64,000 nt of DNA from Paenibacillus typhae (GCF_900099765.1 NZ_FNDX01000001.1:248001-312000), one strand, 5' to 3'. Counted from the first letter of the stretch, positions 53,589-63,316 are shown. Numbers and translations: made by a program. The notes: generated by a model from the letters alone, not told the origin.

Positions 53589-56465
53589 ATGGCTTTATGG
53601 ACGATGATTCTCCGCAAAATGGCGACAAACAAGTGGCTGCAGCTGAATCTGCTGCTTGGGCTGACGGTCTGTGTCGCGCTGTTCAGCTCCATGCCGCTAT
53701 ATTCGGGTGCTATTCTGCAGCGGACGCTGCAAAAGGAGCTCGGCCAATTGCAGTTGCAGAAGAACGTATATCCGGGTTTTATCCGGATCGCGACCTCCAA
53801 TTCTGCGGAAATAATGGATGAAAAAACGGCCGAAGCCATTCAGAAGGCCGATCAGTTCGTACGTTCGATACCGGGCCGGGCGGGTCTTCCGGCGCTGTCC
53901 TTTTATCAGCAGCGGTTTACCCAAAAGTTCAAGGTGTACGGCTCCGATGCTTCCGAGCTGGAGCAAAAGACCCAAAAGTCTGCCGGAGCGGTAAAATCCT
54001 TGTCAGATATGGAACAGCGGGTTCGCCTGCTGGCGGGCCGGATGCCGGTGGATCGCACAGACGGAATCATTGAGGCTCTGGTGACAGACAGCTTCCTTCT
54101 GAAGGTCAAACGCGAACTCGGTCAGGAGCTTACTGCTGAAGTATCGGAGCAAACCACGCTCCGGATTATTCCCGTAGGCGTTATGGCGACCGATGCGGCA
54201 GCCGATCCCTATCTGTCTTATATGACCGAAACGGACAGTGACGGGTTTATCATTCCTTTCGGGCAGTTTGAACGGGAGTTTATTACCGGCGGGAAAGCCA
54301 GAGTGTCAGATATGGAATGGCGGTATGCTCTGGATTACAGGGCGCTCAAGGTTGAGGGGATTGATCAGTTTGTACAGGCAGACAAAGATATCCGCCGGTA
54401 TTTCAAAGGCCGGATCGGCGCGGCTGAAATCAATATGCCTGCGAACGAAACCATCCTGTCGTATCAGGGGAAGGCGGATAAGCTGGATGTAATGCTTCTG
54501 TCACTGTACTCGCCGGTCATGATTATGCTTGCGTTCTATCTGTACATGACTGCCAATCTCATTATCGAACGGCAGAAAAATGATATTGCAGTGCTCCGCA
54601 GCCGCGGAGCCAGCCGGTGGCAGATCATGACGGCCTATACGCTGGAAAATCTGCTTCTGGGCTTCATTGCGTTAACGGCCGGGCCGTTTATGGGTGTGCA
54701 ATTCACCAAGGGGCTGGGGGCGGCAAACGGATTTCTGGAATTTGTGAACCGCTCTCCGCTGGAGGTCGGGTTATCGGGTGAAGCGTATCGGATAGCTGCG
54801 GCTGCAGTAGGTGCCGCTATTCTGCTTATTCTGATTCCCGCCTTACTTGCGACACGTGTCAGTATCGTCAATCAGAAACGTGACTCCGTCCGGCTGAGTA
54901 AGCTGTCATTCTGGCACAAGACCGGCCTGGATGTCATATTAATCGGCATCGCTGTATATCTGTTGCGTGGGTTTAATACCCGTCAGGAGGATTTGCGCAA
55001 GCTGGCGCTGGATTCAAGCGCACTTCAGGTGGATCCGCTTGTGTTTCTCATGCCGGCATTGTTTACGCTGGGTGCAGGACTGCTGGTGCTCCGTCTGTAT
55101 CCGTGGTTTATCCGGTTCATCTTCTGGCTGGGCCGCCGCTTCTGGTCACCGGCGCTGTATCATACGCTGATACAGATCAGCCGGTCCTCCGGACAATATT
55201 TGACGCTGATGCTCTTCCTGATCATGACGGTCGCCACTGGTCTGTTCAGTGCAGGAGCGGCACGTACAATCAACGACAATATGGAGAGCCAGATCCGCTA
55301 TTCTGCAGGCGCGGATCTAACGCTGCAGACGCGCTGGGAAAGCGATGCACCGGTTGTATCAACTACGGCCCCTTCTGCCGGGGGAGCTGCGCCCACCGGG
55401 GATGGCAACAGCACAAAGCGCGTGCAATATACAGAGCCGTCCTTTCAGCCATACCGGGAGCTGGCAGGTGTAGAAGCGGCTGCGAAGGTGTTCCGCAAAG
55501 AGAACGCCCGTTTTACCGCAGGCCAGAAGGCCGTGTCAGGAAAAACAGCATTGTACGGGATAGATACCCTGGATTTCGGCAAGACCGCCTGGATGAAGCC
55601 GGGACTCCTCGAATACCCGATCAATAGCTATCTGAATCTGATAGCATCCGATTCCAGTGCGGTGCTGGTGTCCCGTTCCCTCGCTGAAGCGGCCAGGATC
55701 AAGCCGGGTGACAATGTTTCATTGTCATGGGACGGACTGGATCAGGTGCCGTTTACCGTCTATGGAATTATCGACTATTGGCCGGGATGGAGTCCGCTGC
55801 CCGCCGGCGGAGAATCCGGGACAGACCCGGAATCCGGTAAGCCGAAGCTGATCGTCGGGCATCTGAGCTCCATCCAGAACCGTCTGGCCGTAGAGCCGTA
55901 CGAGACCTGGCTGAAGCTCGATAGCTCAGCCGCGGGCAAAGAAGTGTATGCGCAACTGACGGAAATGAAGCTGCCGGTTACGCATTACCGCGATGCAACA
56001 CAGGAGCTGGTGTTGTCGCAGAATGATTCATTCCGCCTCGCCATCAACGGTATTATGACGCTGGGCTTTGTCATTTCCATCATGATCAGCTTCTTCGGAT
56101 TTTTAGTGTTCTGGATTTTAACCTTGTCCGGAAGAACATTACAGTACGGAGTGCTGCGGGCAATGGGCATCTCCTTTGCGCAGCTTATTGGCATGCTGAT
56201 TAGCGAGCAGCTCTTAACCTCTGGAGCTGCAGTACTTATCGGCGCTGGCATCGGCAGTCTGAGCAGCAGGCTGTTTGTGCCGCTGTTCCAGATGTCTTTT
56301 GCCGCAAGCGAACAAGTGCCGCCGTTTGAACTGGTAAGCCGCTTCAGCGATTACGTCCAGCTGTATGGGATTCTCGGAATGATGCTGCTATCCGGTGTGC
56401 TGATTCTCGGCCACCGGCTGTCGAAAATTCGGATTGCCCAGGCGCTGAAGCTCGGGGAGGAATAA
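53589..56465 (+). CDS. Large FtsX-family ABC permease
   Basis: A 958-residue permease with a duplicated FtsX layout: TM near 17-38, extracellular domain to about 295, a central group of about six helices (305-560), a second large extracellular domain (about 565-820), then three C-terminal helices (825-945) containing GRTLQYGVLRAMGISFAQLI, the family's coupling region; IAVLRSRGASRWQIM is the equivalent in the first half. It starts at ATG with GAGGTG 5 bp upstream. With the adaptor and two ATPases it forms a MacAB/Lol-like mechanotransmission or export complex; cargo unknown. Confidence 0.92.
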   Translation: MALWTMILRKMATNKWLQLNLLLGLTVCVALFSSMPLYSGAILQRTLQKELGQLQLQKNVYPGFIRIATSNSAEIMDEKTAEAIQKADQFVRSIPGRAGLPALSFYQQRFTQKFKVYGSDASELEQKTQKSAGAVKSLSDMEQRVRLLAGRMPVDRTDGIIEALVTDSFLLKVKRELGQELTAEVSEQTTLRIIPVGVMATDAAADPYLSYMTETDSDGFIIPFGQFEREFITGGKARVSDMEWRYALDYRALKVEGIDQFVQADKDIRRYFKGRIGAAEINMPANETILSYQGKADKLDVMLLSLYSPVMIMLAFYLYMTANLIIERQKNDIAVLRSRGASRWQIMTAYTLENLLLGFIALTAGPFMGVQFTKGLGAANGFLEFVNRSPLEVGLSGEAYRIAAAAVGAAILLILIPALLATRVSIVNQKRDSVRLSKLSFWHKTGLDVILIGIAVYLLRGFNTRQEDLRKLALDSSALQVDPLVFLMPALFTLGAGLLVLRLYPWFIRFIFWLGRRFWSPALYHTLIQISRSSGQYLTLMLFLIMTVATGLFSAGAARTINDNMESQIRYSAGADLTLQTRWESDAPVVSTTAPSAGGAAPTGDGNSTKRVQYTEPSFQPYRELAGVEAAAKVFRKENARFTAGQKAVSGKTALYGIDTLDFGKTAWMKPGLLEYPINSYLNLIASDSSAVLVSRSLAEAARIKPGDNVSLSWDGLDQVPFTVYGIIDYWPGWSPLPAGGESGTDPESGKPKLIVGHLSSIQNRLAVEPYETWLKLDSSAAGKEVYAQLTEMKLPVTHYRDATQELVLSQNDSFRLAINGIMTLGFVISIMISFFGFLVFWILTLSGRTLQYGVLRAMGISFAQLIGMLISEQLLTSGAAVLIGAGIGSLSSRLFVPLFQMSFAASEQVPPFELVSRFSDYVQLYGILGMMLLSGVLILGHRLSKIRIAQALKLGEE

Positions 56466-56468
56466 GCA

Positions 56469-57359
56469 ATGATTCATTGTGAAGGACTTGTCAAAATCTA
56501 TAAATCCTCTGATCTCGAGGTTGTTGCCCTGCAGGGATTGGATCTTCGTGTGGAGGCTGGGGAATTGATGGCGATTATCGGCAATTCCGGGAGCGGAAAG
56601 TCGACACTGCTTAACATGCTCGGCGGGCTCGATAAGCCTTCGGCAGGAAAACTGCTGGTCGACGGGAAAGATCTGCTTGGATTCTCGGAGAAGGATCTTG
56701 TCCGGTACAAACGGGAGACCGTCGGGTTTGTCTGGCAGAATAATGCGCGCAATCTGCTTCCTTTTTTGACGGCCATTGAGAATGTTGAGCTGCCCATTCT
56801 TCTGCGCGGCAAGCGGCGGCGGGCGAAGGCCGAAGCTTTGCTTGAATCTGTCGGGCTGAAAGACCGCATGAAGAATTCCCTGAGCCAGCTTTCCGGCGGT
56901 GAGCAGCAGCGGGTCGCTATCGCCATTGCTCTTGCCAATGATCCGCGGCTGCTGCTGGCCGATGAGCCTACCGGCTCGCTGGATACCCGAACCTCCGATC
57001 AGGTGCTCGACCTGTTCAGGTCACTGAATCAATCCATGGGAATTACGGTTGTCATTGTAACCCATGATCCGCATTTGGCGCGCAAGGTGGACCGGGTCGT
57101 GCAAATCCGTGACGGAATGACATCCTCTGAAATGATTCGGCGGGTCTCCTATGCGGAGGAGCTGGCAAGGCTGGAAGCGGAGAGCTTGCTTCTGGAACAG
57201 GAAAGCCATATCGAATATGCTGTTGTCGATAAAGCCGGACGGCTGCAGATTCCTGCAGGATTGCTGGATGCTGAGGAATTCAAAGGAAGCAATAAGGTAC
57301 GTGTAGAGCTGGAGAACGGACGGATTGTCCTCTTGCCGCCGCAAAAGAAAAATGGATAG
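56469..57359 (+). CDS. MacB-type ABC ATPase fused to AbrB-like domain
   Basis: A 296-residue protein. Residues 1-225 are an ABC ATPase (Walker [10 protein letters not shown] at 38-46, LSGGEQQR at 141-148, [12 protein letters not shown]). Residues 226-248 are a helical linker, and residues 249-291 read as an AbrB/SpoVT-like swapped-hairpin domain ([14 protein letters not shown] and [16 protein letters not shown]). Such a fusion would bring dimerisation or DNA binding to an export ATPase. It follows the permease by 3 bp and probably forms a heterodimer with the ATPase at 51755. Confidence 0.9.
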   Translation: MIHCEGLVKIYKSSDLEVVALQGLDLRVEAGELMAIIGNSGSGKSTLLNMLGGLDKPSAGKLLVDGKDLLGFSEKDLVRYKRETVGFVWQNNARNLLPFLTAIENVELPILLRGKRRRAKAEALLESVGLKDRMKNSLSQLSGGEQQRVAIAIALANDPRLLLADEPTGSLDTRTSDQVLDLFRSLNQSMGITVVIVTHDPHLARKVDRVVQIRDGMTSSEMIRRVSYAEELARLEAESLLLEQESHIEYAVVDKAGRLQIPAGLLDAEEFKGSNKVRVELENGRIVLLPPQKKNG

Positions 57360-57388
57360 GTCTACATCAAACAATGGAGGAATGGGAT

Positions 57389-60300
57389 GTGATCAAACAG
57401 AAGAACCTTCGACAACCCATTATTCTGGGTGCACTCGTGCTCTTGTTCATTATTGCGGGAATTACTGCGTTGCTCGCTGCGGGGAGGACTAAGGAAAGCC
57501 GGAATCCTCCGGAAGCTGCCTCTCCCCCGACCATTACCGCGCAGGAAGCTGCGAGCAGCCAGGCAATCCGCAATTTTGAAGACGGCACATTGCAAGGCTG
57601 GTATGGGCGGGGCGGAGACGAGAAGCTGACGGTTACCGCTGAAGCCGCGCATAAGAGCAGCTATGGTCTGCATGTTGCCGGAAGAACCGCTGGCTGGAAC
57701 GGTCCGCAGCTGGATATTACCCCGCTGCTCAAGAAGGGAGAGCTCTATACGCTGACCGCTTGGGTCAGGCTCCCTGCCGGAACCCCGGAAGCATCGGTTG
57801 CCCTTACGGTCCAGCGGACAACGAACGGCCATGAAAGCTCGGAGTTCATTACTTCTGGGGTAGCAAGTGACAGGGAGTGGATCATGCTTTCGGGAAGATA
57901 CGAGCTGCTGCATTCTTTTGAGCAGCTGAAGCTCTCTCTTACAGCCGGCAGCAATCCTGACCTGGAGTTTTATGTCGATGATATAACGGTCGGACAAAAG
58001 CCGGCTGCAGAGCCGGAGCCAAAGCCGGAGTCAGGGGCAGCTTCGGTTCAGCTGGATATTCCGGCGCTCCAGGATATCTTTGCCGGAGATTTCAAGCTGG
58101 GCACCTCCCTGCTGGCCGATGAAGTTATGGACCCGGAGGGTCCGGATGCTGCGCTGCTTAAGAAGCATTTCAACAGCTTGACCCCCGGTAATGAGCTGAA
58201 ATGGGATGCAACCGAACCCAGGGAGAATAGCTTTAACTTCACCCGGGCAGACCGGATTGCCGATTTTGCCGCCGATAATGGAATTGCCTTTCGGGGTCAC
58301 ACCCTGGTGTGGCATAGCCAGACCCCAGATTGGGTATTCCATGATGACACAGGTAATCTCGTCAGCAAGGAAGTGCTGTTTGCAAGGATGAAAAATCATA
58401 TCGATAATGTCGTCGGCCGGTATAAAGGCAAAATTTATGCCTGGGATGTCGTTAATGAAGTGATTGAGCCTGGGGATAACCAGCCTGGAGGACTTCGTAA
58501 CAGTCTATGGTACCAGATTGCCGGGGAAGAGTATATCGAAAAGGCGTTCGAATATGCACATGCCGCTGATCCCGATGCCAGGCTCTTTATCAACGACTAC
58601 AACACGCATATTCCCGATAAGCGGCAATATTTGGTCGACCTGATTCAGCGGCTGAAAGCCAAAGGGGTGCCTGTAGAGGGGATCGGCCATCAGAACCATA
58701 TCAGCCTCACTTATCCGTCTGTCGCAGAGCTTGACTCTATGATTTCTGCCTTCGCAGATCTGGAAATTGAGCAGCAGATTACAGAGATGGATATGAGCAT
58801 CTATTCCAATGATTCACAAAGCTACGATAGCTTCTCCGAGGAGCTGCAAATTGCACAGGCGCACAGGTACCGGGAAATCTTCGATGTCTTTGTAAAGCAT
58901 AAGGACCAGTTAACCGCTGTTATTTTCTGGGGCAAAGACGATATGAACACCTGGCTGCGCTCCTTTCCGGTAAACCGTAACAACTGGCCGCTGCTCTTTG
59001 ATGAACAGCTGCAGGCCAAATATGCATATTGGGCTCTGGTTGACCCCGGCAAAGTTCCGGGAGCAGATTATGGGCCGATCCATACCTCAATTAACACTCT
59101 AGGAGGAACATTTATGAATATTTTAAACAAAAAGGATAATGGAATCATGAAGGCAACCGGAAAAGAGCCCGGCCAAGGCAATCCGCTCGTCTCTTATAAA
59201 TTTGGAGCCGACCCGTATGCGCTGGTGTATAAAGACCGGGTCTACTTGTATATGACCAATGACGTTCTGGAGTACGACGACTCAGGGAAGGTTAAGGATA
59301 ACACCTATGGCAATATCAATAAGATTACGGTGATTTCGTCCGATGATCTGATGAACTGGACCGATCATGGCGAAATTGTCGCTGCCCGCTCTGAAGGCGC
59401 AGCCAAATGGGCCACCCAATCCTGGGCACCTGCAGCCGTGCATAAGGTGATAGACGGTAAAGACAGGTTTTTTCTGTACTTCGCCAATAATGCCAGCGGA
59501 ATTGGTGTACTGACCAGCGACAGCCCGGAAGGGCCGTGGGTGGACCCGCTGGGCAAAGCGCTCATTCTGCGTTCAGTGCCGGGCGTAGAAGATGTGACCT
59601 GGCTGTTCGATCCGGCGGTATTCGTCGACGATGACGGCAAAGCATATATTTATTTCGGAGGCGGGATTCCGGAAGGCAAGGAGGAGTGGCCGAATACCGC
59701 CCGTGTGATGGAACTGGGACCGGATATGATCAGTGTGATAGGTGAAGCCAAGCCTATTCCGGCTCCGTTTCTGTTTGAAGATGCAGGCATCAATAAATAT
59801 GACGGCCGGTATTATTTTACGTACTGCTCCAATTTCTTCAGCGGAGAACGTCCGGAAGGCAGTCCGCCTGCCGGTGAAATTGCCTATATGACCAGTGACC
59901 ATCCGATGGGTCCTTGGACATACCGCGGCACAATTCTCAAAAATCCCGGCCATTTCTTTGGCGTTGGCGGTAATAACCATCATTCGATTTTTGCGTTTCA
60001 TGACAAATGGTATATCGCGTATCATGCCCAGACCTTGTCCAAAGCGCTGGGGGTTCCTCAAGGATACCGCTCCACTCATTTAAATGAAGTGCACTTCAGC
60101 GGTGCGGATGGCGCCATTCAGGAGATTGAGGCTAACTATGAAGGCGTAAGTGCCATTCAATCCTTTAATCCGTATCAGTCTGTACCAGCGGCAACGTCTG
60201 CCTGGAGTGCAGGCATAGCGGTTGAGCCCCCTGTATCCGCCAGCGGTGAAGCAGTGAATGAGCGCGTCTTAACCGCACTTACAGACGGAAGCTGGACCGG

Positions 60301-60571
60301 TTTGGCTGGTGTCGATTTCGGGCAACCGGGCGCTTCGGCGATTACGGTGTCCGCTGCAGGCGGTGATCAGCCGTCCATCATCGAACTGCGGCTGGACCAG
60401 CCGGACGGAAAATTGATCGGCACAGTGAAGGTAGCAGCCGGGTCAGGAGAGAAGGCAGCCGAATGGACGGCAGAGGTTGCTGAAGCAGAGGGGATCCACG
60501 ACCTGTATTTTGTATTCCGCGGAGAAGGCGGGAAAAGGCTGCTGCAGTTATACCGCTGGCAATTTTCTTAA
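57389..60571 (+). CDS. Membrane-anchored bifunctional GH10 xylanase-GH43 enzyme
   Basis: A 1060-residue enzyme: N-terminal transmembrane anchor (about 10-31), CBM4/22-like xylan-binding module (about 58-205), Pro/Glu linker, GH10 xylanase (about 220-555; acid/base Glu in WDVVNEV, nucleophile in ITEMDMS), GH43 propeller (about 590-920; GADPYALVYKDR, DPAVFVDDDG, acid Glu in FEDAGINKYDG) and a CBM6-like end. GTG 57389 is chosen with GGAGG 8 bp upstream; ATG 57374 overlaps that site. At 59101 an AGGAGG and in-frame ATG 59114 lie exactly between the two enzymes, so the GH43-CBM6 half may also be made alone (485 residues). It should attack arabinoxylan at the cell surface and feed the importers. 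Confidence 0.94.
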   Translation: MIKQKNLRQPIILGALVLLFIIAGITALLAAGRTKESRNPPEAASPPTITAQEAASSQAIRNFEDGTLQGWYGRGGDEKLTVTAEAAHKSSYGLHVAGRTAGWNGPQLDITPLLKKGELYTLTAWVRLPAGTPEASVALTVQRTTNGHESSEFITSGVASDREWIMLSGRYELLHSFEQLKLSLTAGSNPDLEFYVDDITVGQKPAAEPEPKPESGAASVQLDIPALQDIFAGDFKLGTSLLADEVMDPEGPDAALLKKHFNSLTPGNELKWDATEPRENSFNFTRADRIADFAADNGIAFRGHTLVWHSQTPDWVFHDDTGNLVSKEVLFARMKNHIDNVVGRYKGKIYAWDVVNEVIEPGDNQPGGLRNSLWYQIAGEEYIEKAFEYAHAADPDARLFINDYNTHIPDKRQYLVDLIQRLKAKGVPVEGIGHQNHISLTYPSVAELDSMISAFADLEIEQQITEMDMSIYSNDSQSYDSFSEELQIAQAHRYREIFDVFVKHKDQLTAVIFWGKDDMNTWLRSFPVNRNNWPLLFDEQLQAKYAYWALVDPGKVPGADYGPIHTSINTLGGTFMNILNKKDNGIMKATGKEPGQGNPLVSYKFGADPYALVYKDRVYLYMTNDVLEYDDSGKVKDNTYGNINKITVISSDDLMNWTDHGEIVAARSEGAAKWATQSWAPAAVHKVIDGKDRFFLYFANNASGIGVLTSDSPEGPWVDPLGKALILRSVPGVEDVTWLFDPAVFVDDDGKAYIYFGGGIPEGKEEWPNTARVMELGPDMISVIGEAKPIPAPFLFEDAGINKYDGRYYFTYCSNFFSGERPEGSPPAGEIAYMTSDHPMGPWTYRGTILKNPGHFFGVGGNNHHSIFAFHDKWYIAYHAQTLSKALGVPQGYRSTHLNEVHFSGADGAIQEIEANYEGVSAIQSFNPYQSVPAATSAWSAGIAVEPPVSASGEAVNERVLTALTDGSWTGLAGVDFGQPGASAITVSAAGGDQPSIIELRLDQPDGKLIGTVKVAAGSGEKAAEWTAEVAEAEGIHDLYFVFRGEGGKRLLQLYRWQFS
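59101..59116 (+). promoter_or_regulatory. Internal ribosome binding site and start codon within GH10-GH43
   Basis: AGGAGG (59101-59106), seven bases, then ATG (59114-59116) in the same frame as the full-length protein, located in the linker between the GH10 and GH43 domains. The surrounding DNA is more AT-rich than the flanking codons, as in a normal intergenic leader. Confidence 0.6.
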
Positions 60572-60615
60572 TAGCGATGCTTTAGTGAGCCATGCACTTC
60601 ATACAGCTATGCCAA

Positions 60616-60645
60616 CAAGACCCCGGGAATGAACCCGGGGTCTTG
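60616..60645. terminator. Bidirectional terminator at end of xylan cluster
   Basis: CAAGACCCCGGG (60616-60627) pairs perfectly with CCCGGGGTCTTG (60634-60645) around AATGAA, 44 bp after the GH10-GH43 stop and before the convergent hydrolase gene. There is no T-run on the plus strand. Confidence 0.8.
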
Positions 60646-60721
60646 CACATTTCAAACGTCTAACGGACATGCCGCTCAGCTTCACCCTAGACTGCAGCGC
60701 GCTCCAAACAGCCAGCCTCCT

Positions 60722-61906
60722 TTAACGGGAAGCACTAAATGTTCCGGGCACTGCCGAATAGATCCGCACAGTAAGCCCGTTTGTATATCCTTCCAGCACT
60801 GCGGTCAAATCCTCCTGATTCAGAAAAGCCAGCGCTTTGCTGTCAGTTTCGATGGCAGGCTTCCATTCGCCGTTCACATTCCGGTTGATAATATGTATCC
60901 GGCACTCCTCACCCGTATAAGCCGTTCCTTCCAAGGTGTAGTCGGCCCTCATACTGACTAATTGATCATCGGTATACTCCTGCAAATCTTCTGCTCCTGG
61001 TATAATATCTCCTTTAAAATAGCGGCTGTCACTGTTTCCCGTAAAAAGAACAGCTATCTGCCTGCGCGGACCTTCCTCCTTGCGGAGCTCTTGGCCCGTA
61101 ATCTGGACATGGATGGTTAAAATCTCTTTTTTACCGAGCAAAAACTGCTGTACCGCTGCCAGGGCACTTTCGCTCTGATTGGCTGTAAAGGAATGTCCTG
61201 CCTCCTGAATCAGCTGCAAATGACATTGCCCCGGCGCATAGGCTTCCTGAGCCTTAACGGAATAGGTGTAATTAACGAGCTGGTCATCAGTCCCATGCAT
61301 CAGCAGTACCGGGCCTTTGTAAGAAACGATCTGTTCGTACGGGTCCATCTCAACAACAGCTTCATGGTACTTTTTACCGATACGCATATTGCCGCAATCG
61401 ATCACCTCCGGCACATGATTGACATCATAGGAGGAGCCGGCCAGAGCCCCCCTGCGGGCATCATCCGGTATGCAGAGTGCGGGGTAGACAAGAATCAGTG
61501 CTTCGACTTCACTTGGACGCCCCGCTGCTGCCAGCGCTGAAACAAATCCGCCCTGGCTGAAGCCCATTAAAGTGACTTTGTCTGCATCAACAGCATCCAG
61601 ACCTTTCACGTAATCCATAACGGCCATCAGATCTTCGCATTCAGTCAGCACGCTCATCTCAGTTGTCGCCCCGTCACTTGTCCCTTGTCCAGGTGCACTG
61701 CCGCCGCAGAAATCAAAACAAAACGCTGCGTAGCCCCAGGATGCAAAGCTCTGGCAATAATCAAACAGATCCCGCGAGTTCCCGCTAAATCCATGGCTCA
61801 CAATGATGGCTGGGAGGTGATCCCCCTCCGGTATAAATGATCTTCCGCGAACCGTTAATCCGTCCCTTGTACAGCTGAAATCATGTGCTGCAATGTTTGT
61901 GTGCAT
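60722..61906 (-). CDS. Alpha/beta-hydrolase fused to DUF3237 domain
   Basis: A 394-residue cytosolic protein. Residues 1-255 are an alpha/beta-hydrolase with nucleophile S117 in GFSQGG, acid D207 or D208 in HGTDDQLV, H238 in AGHSF and oxyanion-hole HGFSG; this is the esterase/dienelactone-hydrolase-like group. Residues 265-394 resemble DUF3237, a small beta-barrel family of unknown function (GPRRQIAVLFTG, SMRADYTLEGTAYTGE, IETDSKALAFLN). I place the start at 61906, where GGAGGG lies 10 bp upstream on the minus strand; the ATG at 61945 has none. Its position next to xylan genes suggests an acetyl- or feruloyl-esterase role, but that is only a guess. Confidence 0.87.
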   Translation of the reverse strand: MHTNIAAHDFSCTRDGLTVRGRSFIPEGDHLPAIIVSHGFSGNSRDLFDYCQSFASWGYAAFCFDFCGGSAPGQGTSDGATTEMSVLTECEDLMAVMDYVKGLDAVDADKVTLMGFSQGGFVSALAAAGRPSEVEALILVYPALCIPDDARRGALAGSSYDVNHVPEVIDCGNMRIGKKYHEAVVEMDPYEQIVSYKGPVLLMHGTDDQLVNYTYSVKAQEAYAPGQCHLQLIQEAGHSFTANQSESALAAVQQFLLGKKEILTIHVQITGQELRKEEGPRRQIAVLFTGNSDSRYFKGDIIPGAEDLQEYTDDQLVSMRADYTLEGTAYTGEECRIHIINRNVNGEWKPAIETDSKALAFLNQEDLTAVLEGYTNGLTVRIYSAVPGTFSASR

Positions 61907-62072
61907 CTTAAAATCGCCCTCCATATGTAAGGTATACGCTTTCATTCTAATTGAATCATAGTCTGATTTCTCTGTTATGAAAAGATATATGATACAGCTT
62001 TTTTATTTTATAATAAGGATAATATTGTTAATCGATAGCTTCGTTTAAAATTGTGGATGGAAAGGGGATTTT

Positions 62073-62447
62073 ATGAGTCTGATTGTTAGTATAATTGCAA
62101 AGAGAGATGTAGAGGTTGATACGGAGGATTTAGAAGCGCGGGTACCTGAACCGCATAATAATTTGTTTGGTTTTGAATCTTACAGATATTCATTTTGGGG
62201 AAATAATGCAGTTAAAGAGCTTGGATGTGAGTTAATATATTCTTTGAAGGAAACAAACGTTTATGTATTTGATGAAGAAATAGAAAAGCTGCAAAGAGAA
62301 TTCCACATTATACTGGGAAATTTAGATTTTCTGATTTTGCGAACAACCTTTGATAAAGAATTTATTGAATTTGCAGCAGGTAATGCCCTGGAGATGATCA
62401 AGATAGCGCTTAGAGAAAAAGATAAGGTTGGAATTGCGCTTTGGTAG
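62073..62447 (+). CDS. Small AT-rich orphan protein
   Basis: A 124-residue soluble protein that I do not recognise. It is rich in Glu, Asp, Leu and Phe, without signal peptide or membrane helix. The DNA is visibly more AT-rich than its neighbours, and it starts with a clean AAAGGGG before ATG. Size and composition resemble immunity-type proteins, but no family motif is visible. It is separated from both neighbours and may have been acquired recently. Confidence 0.7.
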   Translation: MSLIVSIIAKRDVEVDTEDLEARVPEPHNNLFGFESYRYSFWGNNAVKELGCELIYSLKETNVYVFDEEIEKLQREFHIILGNLDFLILRTTFDKEFIEFAAGNALEMIKIALREKDKVGIALW

Positions 62448-62485
62448 CGTACTTTATTATCTAAAATTATAAAAGGAGCCCCCCA

Positions 62486-63316
62486 ATGAAACGAATAACC
62501 AAGCTATGGCCCGGCGGTAAACCGAAAGCCTTTACATTAAGCTATGACGATGGTGTGGAGCAGGACAGAAGGCTGATCGGAATTTTTAATAAGTACAATC
62601 TCAAAGCAACGTTTAACCTGAACTCCGGGATTCAGCATGAAGGCAGCTTCTGGGTGGATAAGGGACGGACGATCCGGCGGATGAATCCGGAAGGGCTGGA
62701 GGCCTTGTATGAAGGCCACGAAATTGCTGTACACAGCCTGACTCATCCCATACTTCCTGATCTTCCGCGTGAGCTTATGCTGACTGAAATATTAGAGGAT
62801 AAGCGCAACCTGGAGCAAAAATTCGGCTATCTGGTGACGGGGATGGCTTATCCCTTTGGAGCTTATAATGCTGCGGTTATTGAGGTGCTGAAGGCATCCG
62901 GGCTGGAATACGCCAGAACGGTTAACTCGCACTTGAAGTTTAATCTGCCGGAGAATCCGTATGAATGGCACCCGACCTGCCATCATAATCATCCGGAGCT
63001 GATGAATCTGGCCGAGGCTTTCCTTGCAGAACGTTTCGGTTCGCTGTCTTTGTTCTATGTATGGGGACACAGCTATGAGTTCGACGTGCAGGATAACTGG
63101 GAGCGGATAGAAGAGTTCAGTCAAAAGATAAGTAATCACCCTGAGGTGTGGTACGCAACAAATATTGAGATCATCCGTTACATGGAGGCTTGCAGCAGGC
63201 TGAAATTCTCGGTTGACTGCACCCTGGCGTATAACCCGAGTGCCTTGGCCGTGTGGGTTTCTGCTGACGGTAATGCGGTGGAGGTTCCGCCTGGAAAGAC
63301 AGTGCAGTTATATTAG
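62486..63316 (+). CDS. Polysaccharide deacetylase family protein
   Basis: A 276-residue NodB-type carbohydrate esterase 4-like protein. Motif 1 is TLSYDDG (metal-binding D22 with neighbouring D21), motif 2 HSLTHP supplies the His pair, and AYPFGAY is the active-site groove motif. VWGHSYEF near the end carries another His. There is no signal peptide, so it should act inside the cell, possibly on acetylated sugars such as those released from xylan or N-acetylated oligosaccharides. The ATG has AAAAGGAG upstream. A terminator lies 75 bp downstream. Confidence 0.92.
   Translation: MKRITKLWPGGKPKAFTLSYDDGVEQDRRLIGIFNKYNLKATFNLNSGIQHEGSFWVDKGRTIRRMNPEGLEALYEGHEIAVHSLTHPILPDLPRELMLTEILEDKRNLEQKFGYLVTGMAYPFGAYNAAVIEVLKASGLEYARTVNSHLKFNLPENPYEWHPTCHHNHPELMNLAEAFLAERFGSLSLFYVWGHSYEFDVQDNWERIEEFSQKISNHPEVWYATNIEIIRYMEACSRLKFSVDCTLAYNPSALAVWVSADGNAVEVPPGKTVQLY

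Noticed and set aside
55103..55627. 174-residue plus-strand frame within the FtsX permease
   Set aside because: Out of frame with a clear permease and no start signal; a shadow frame.
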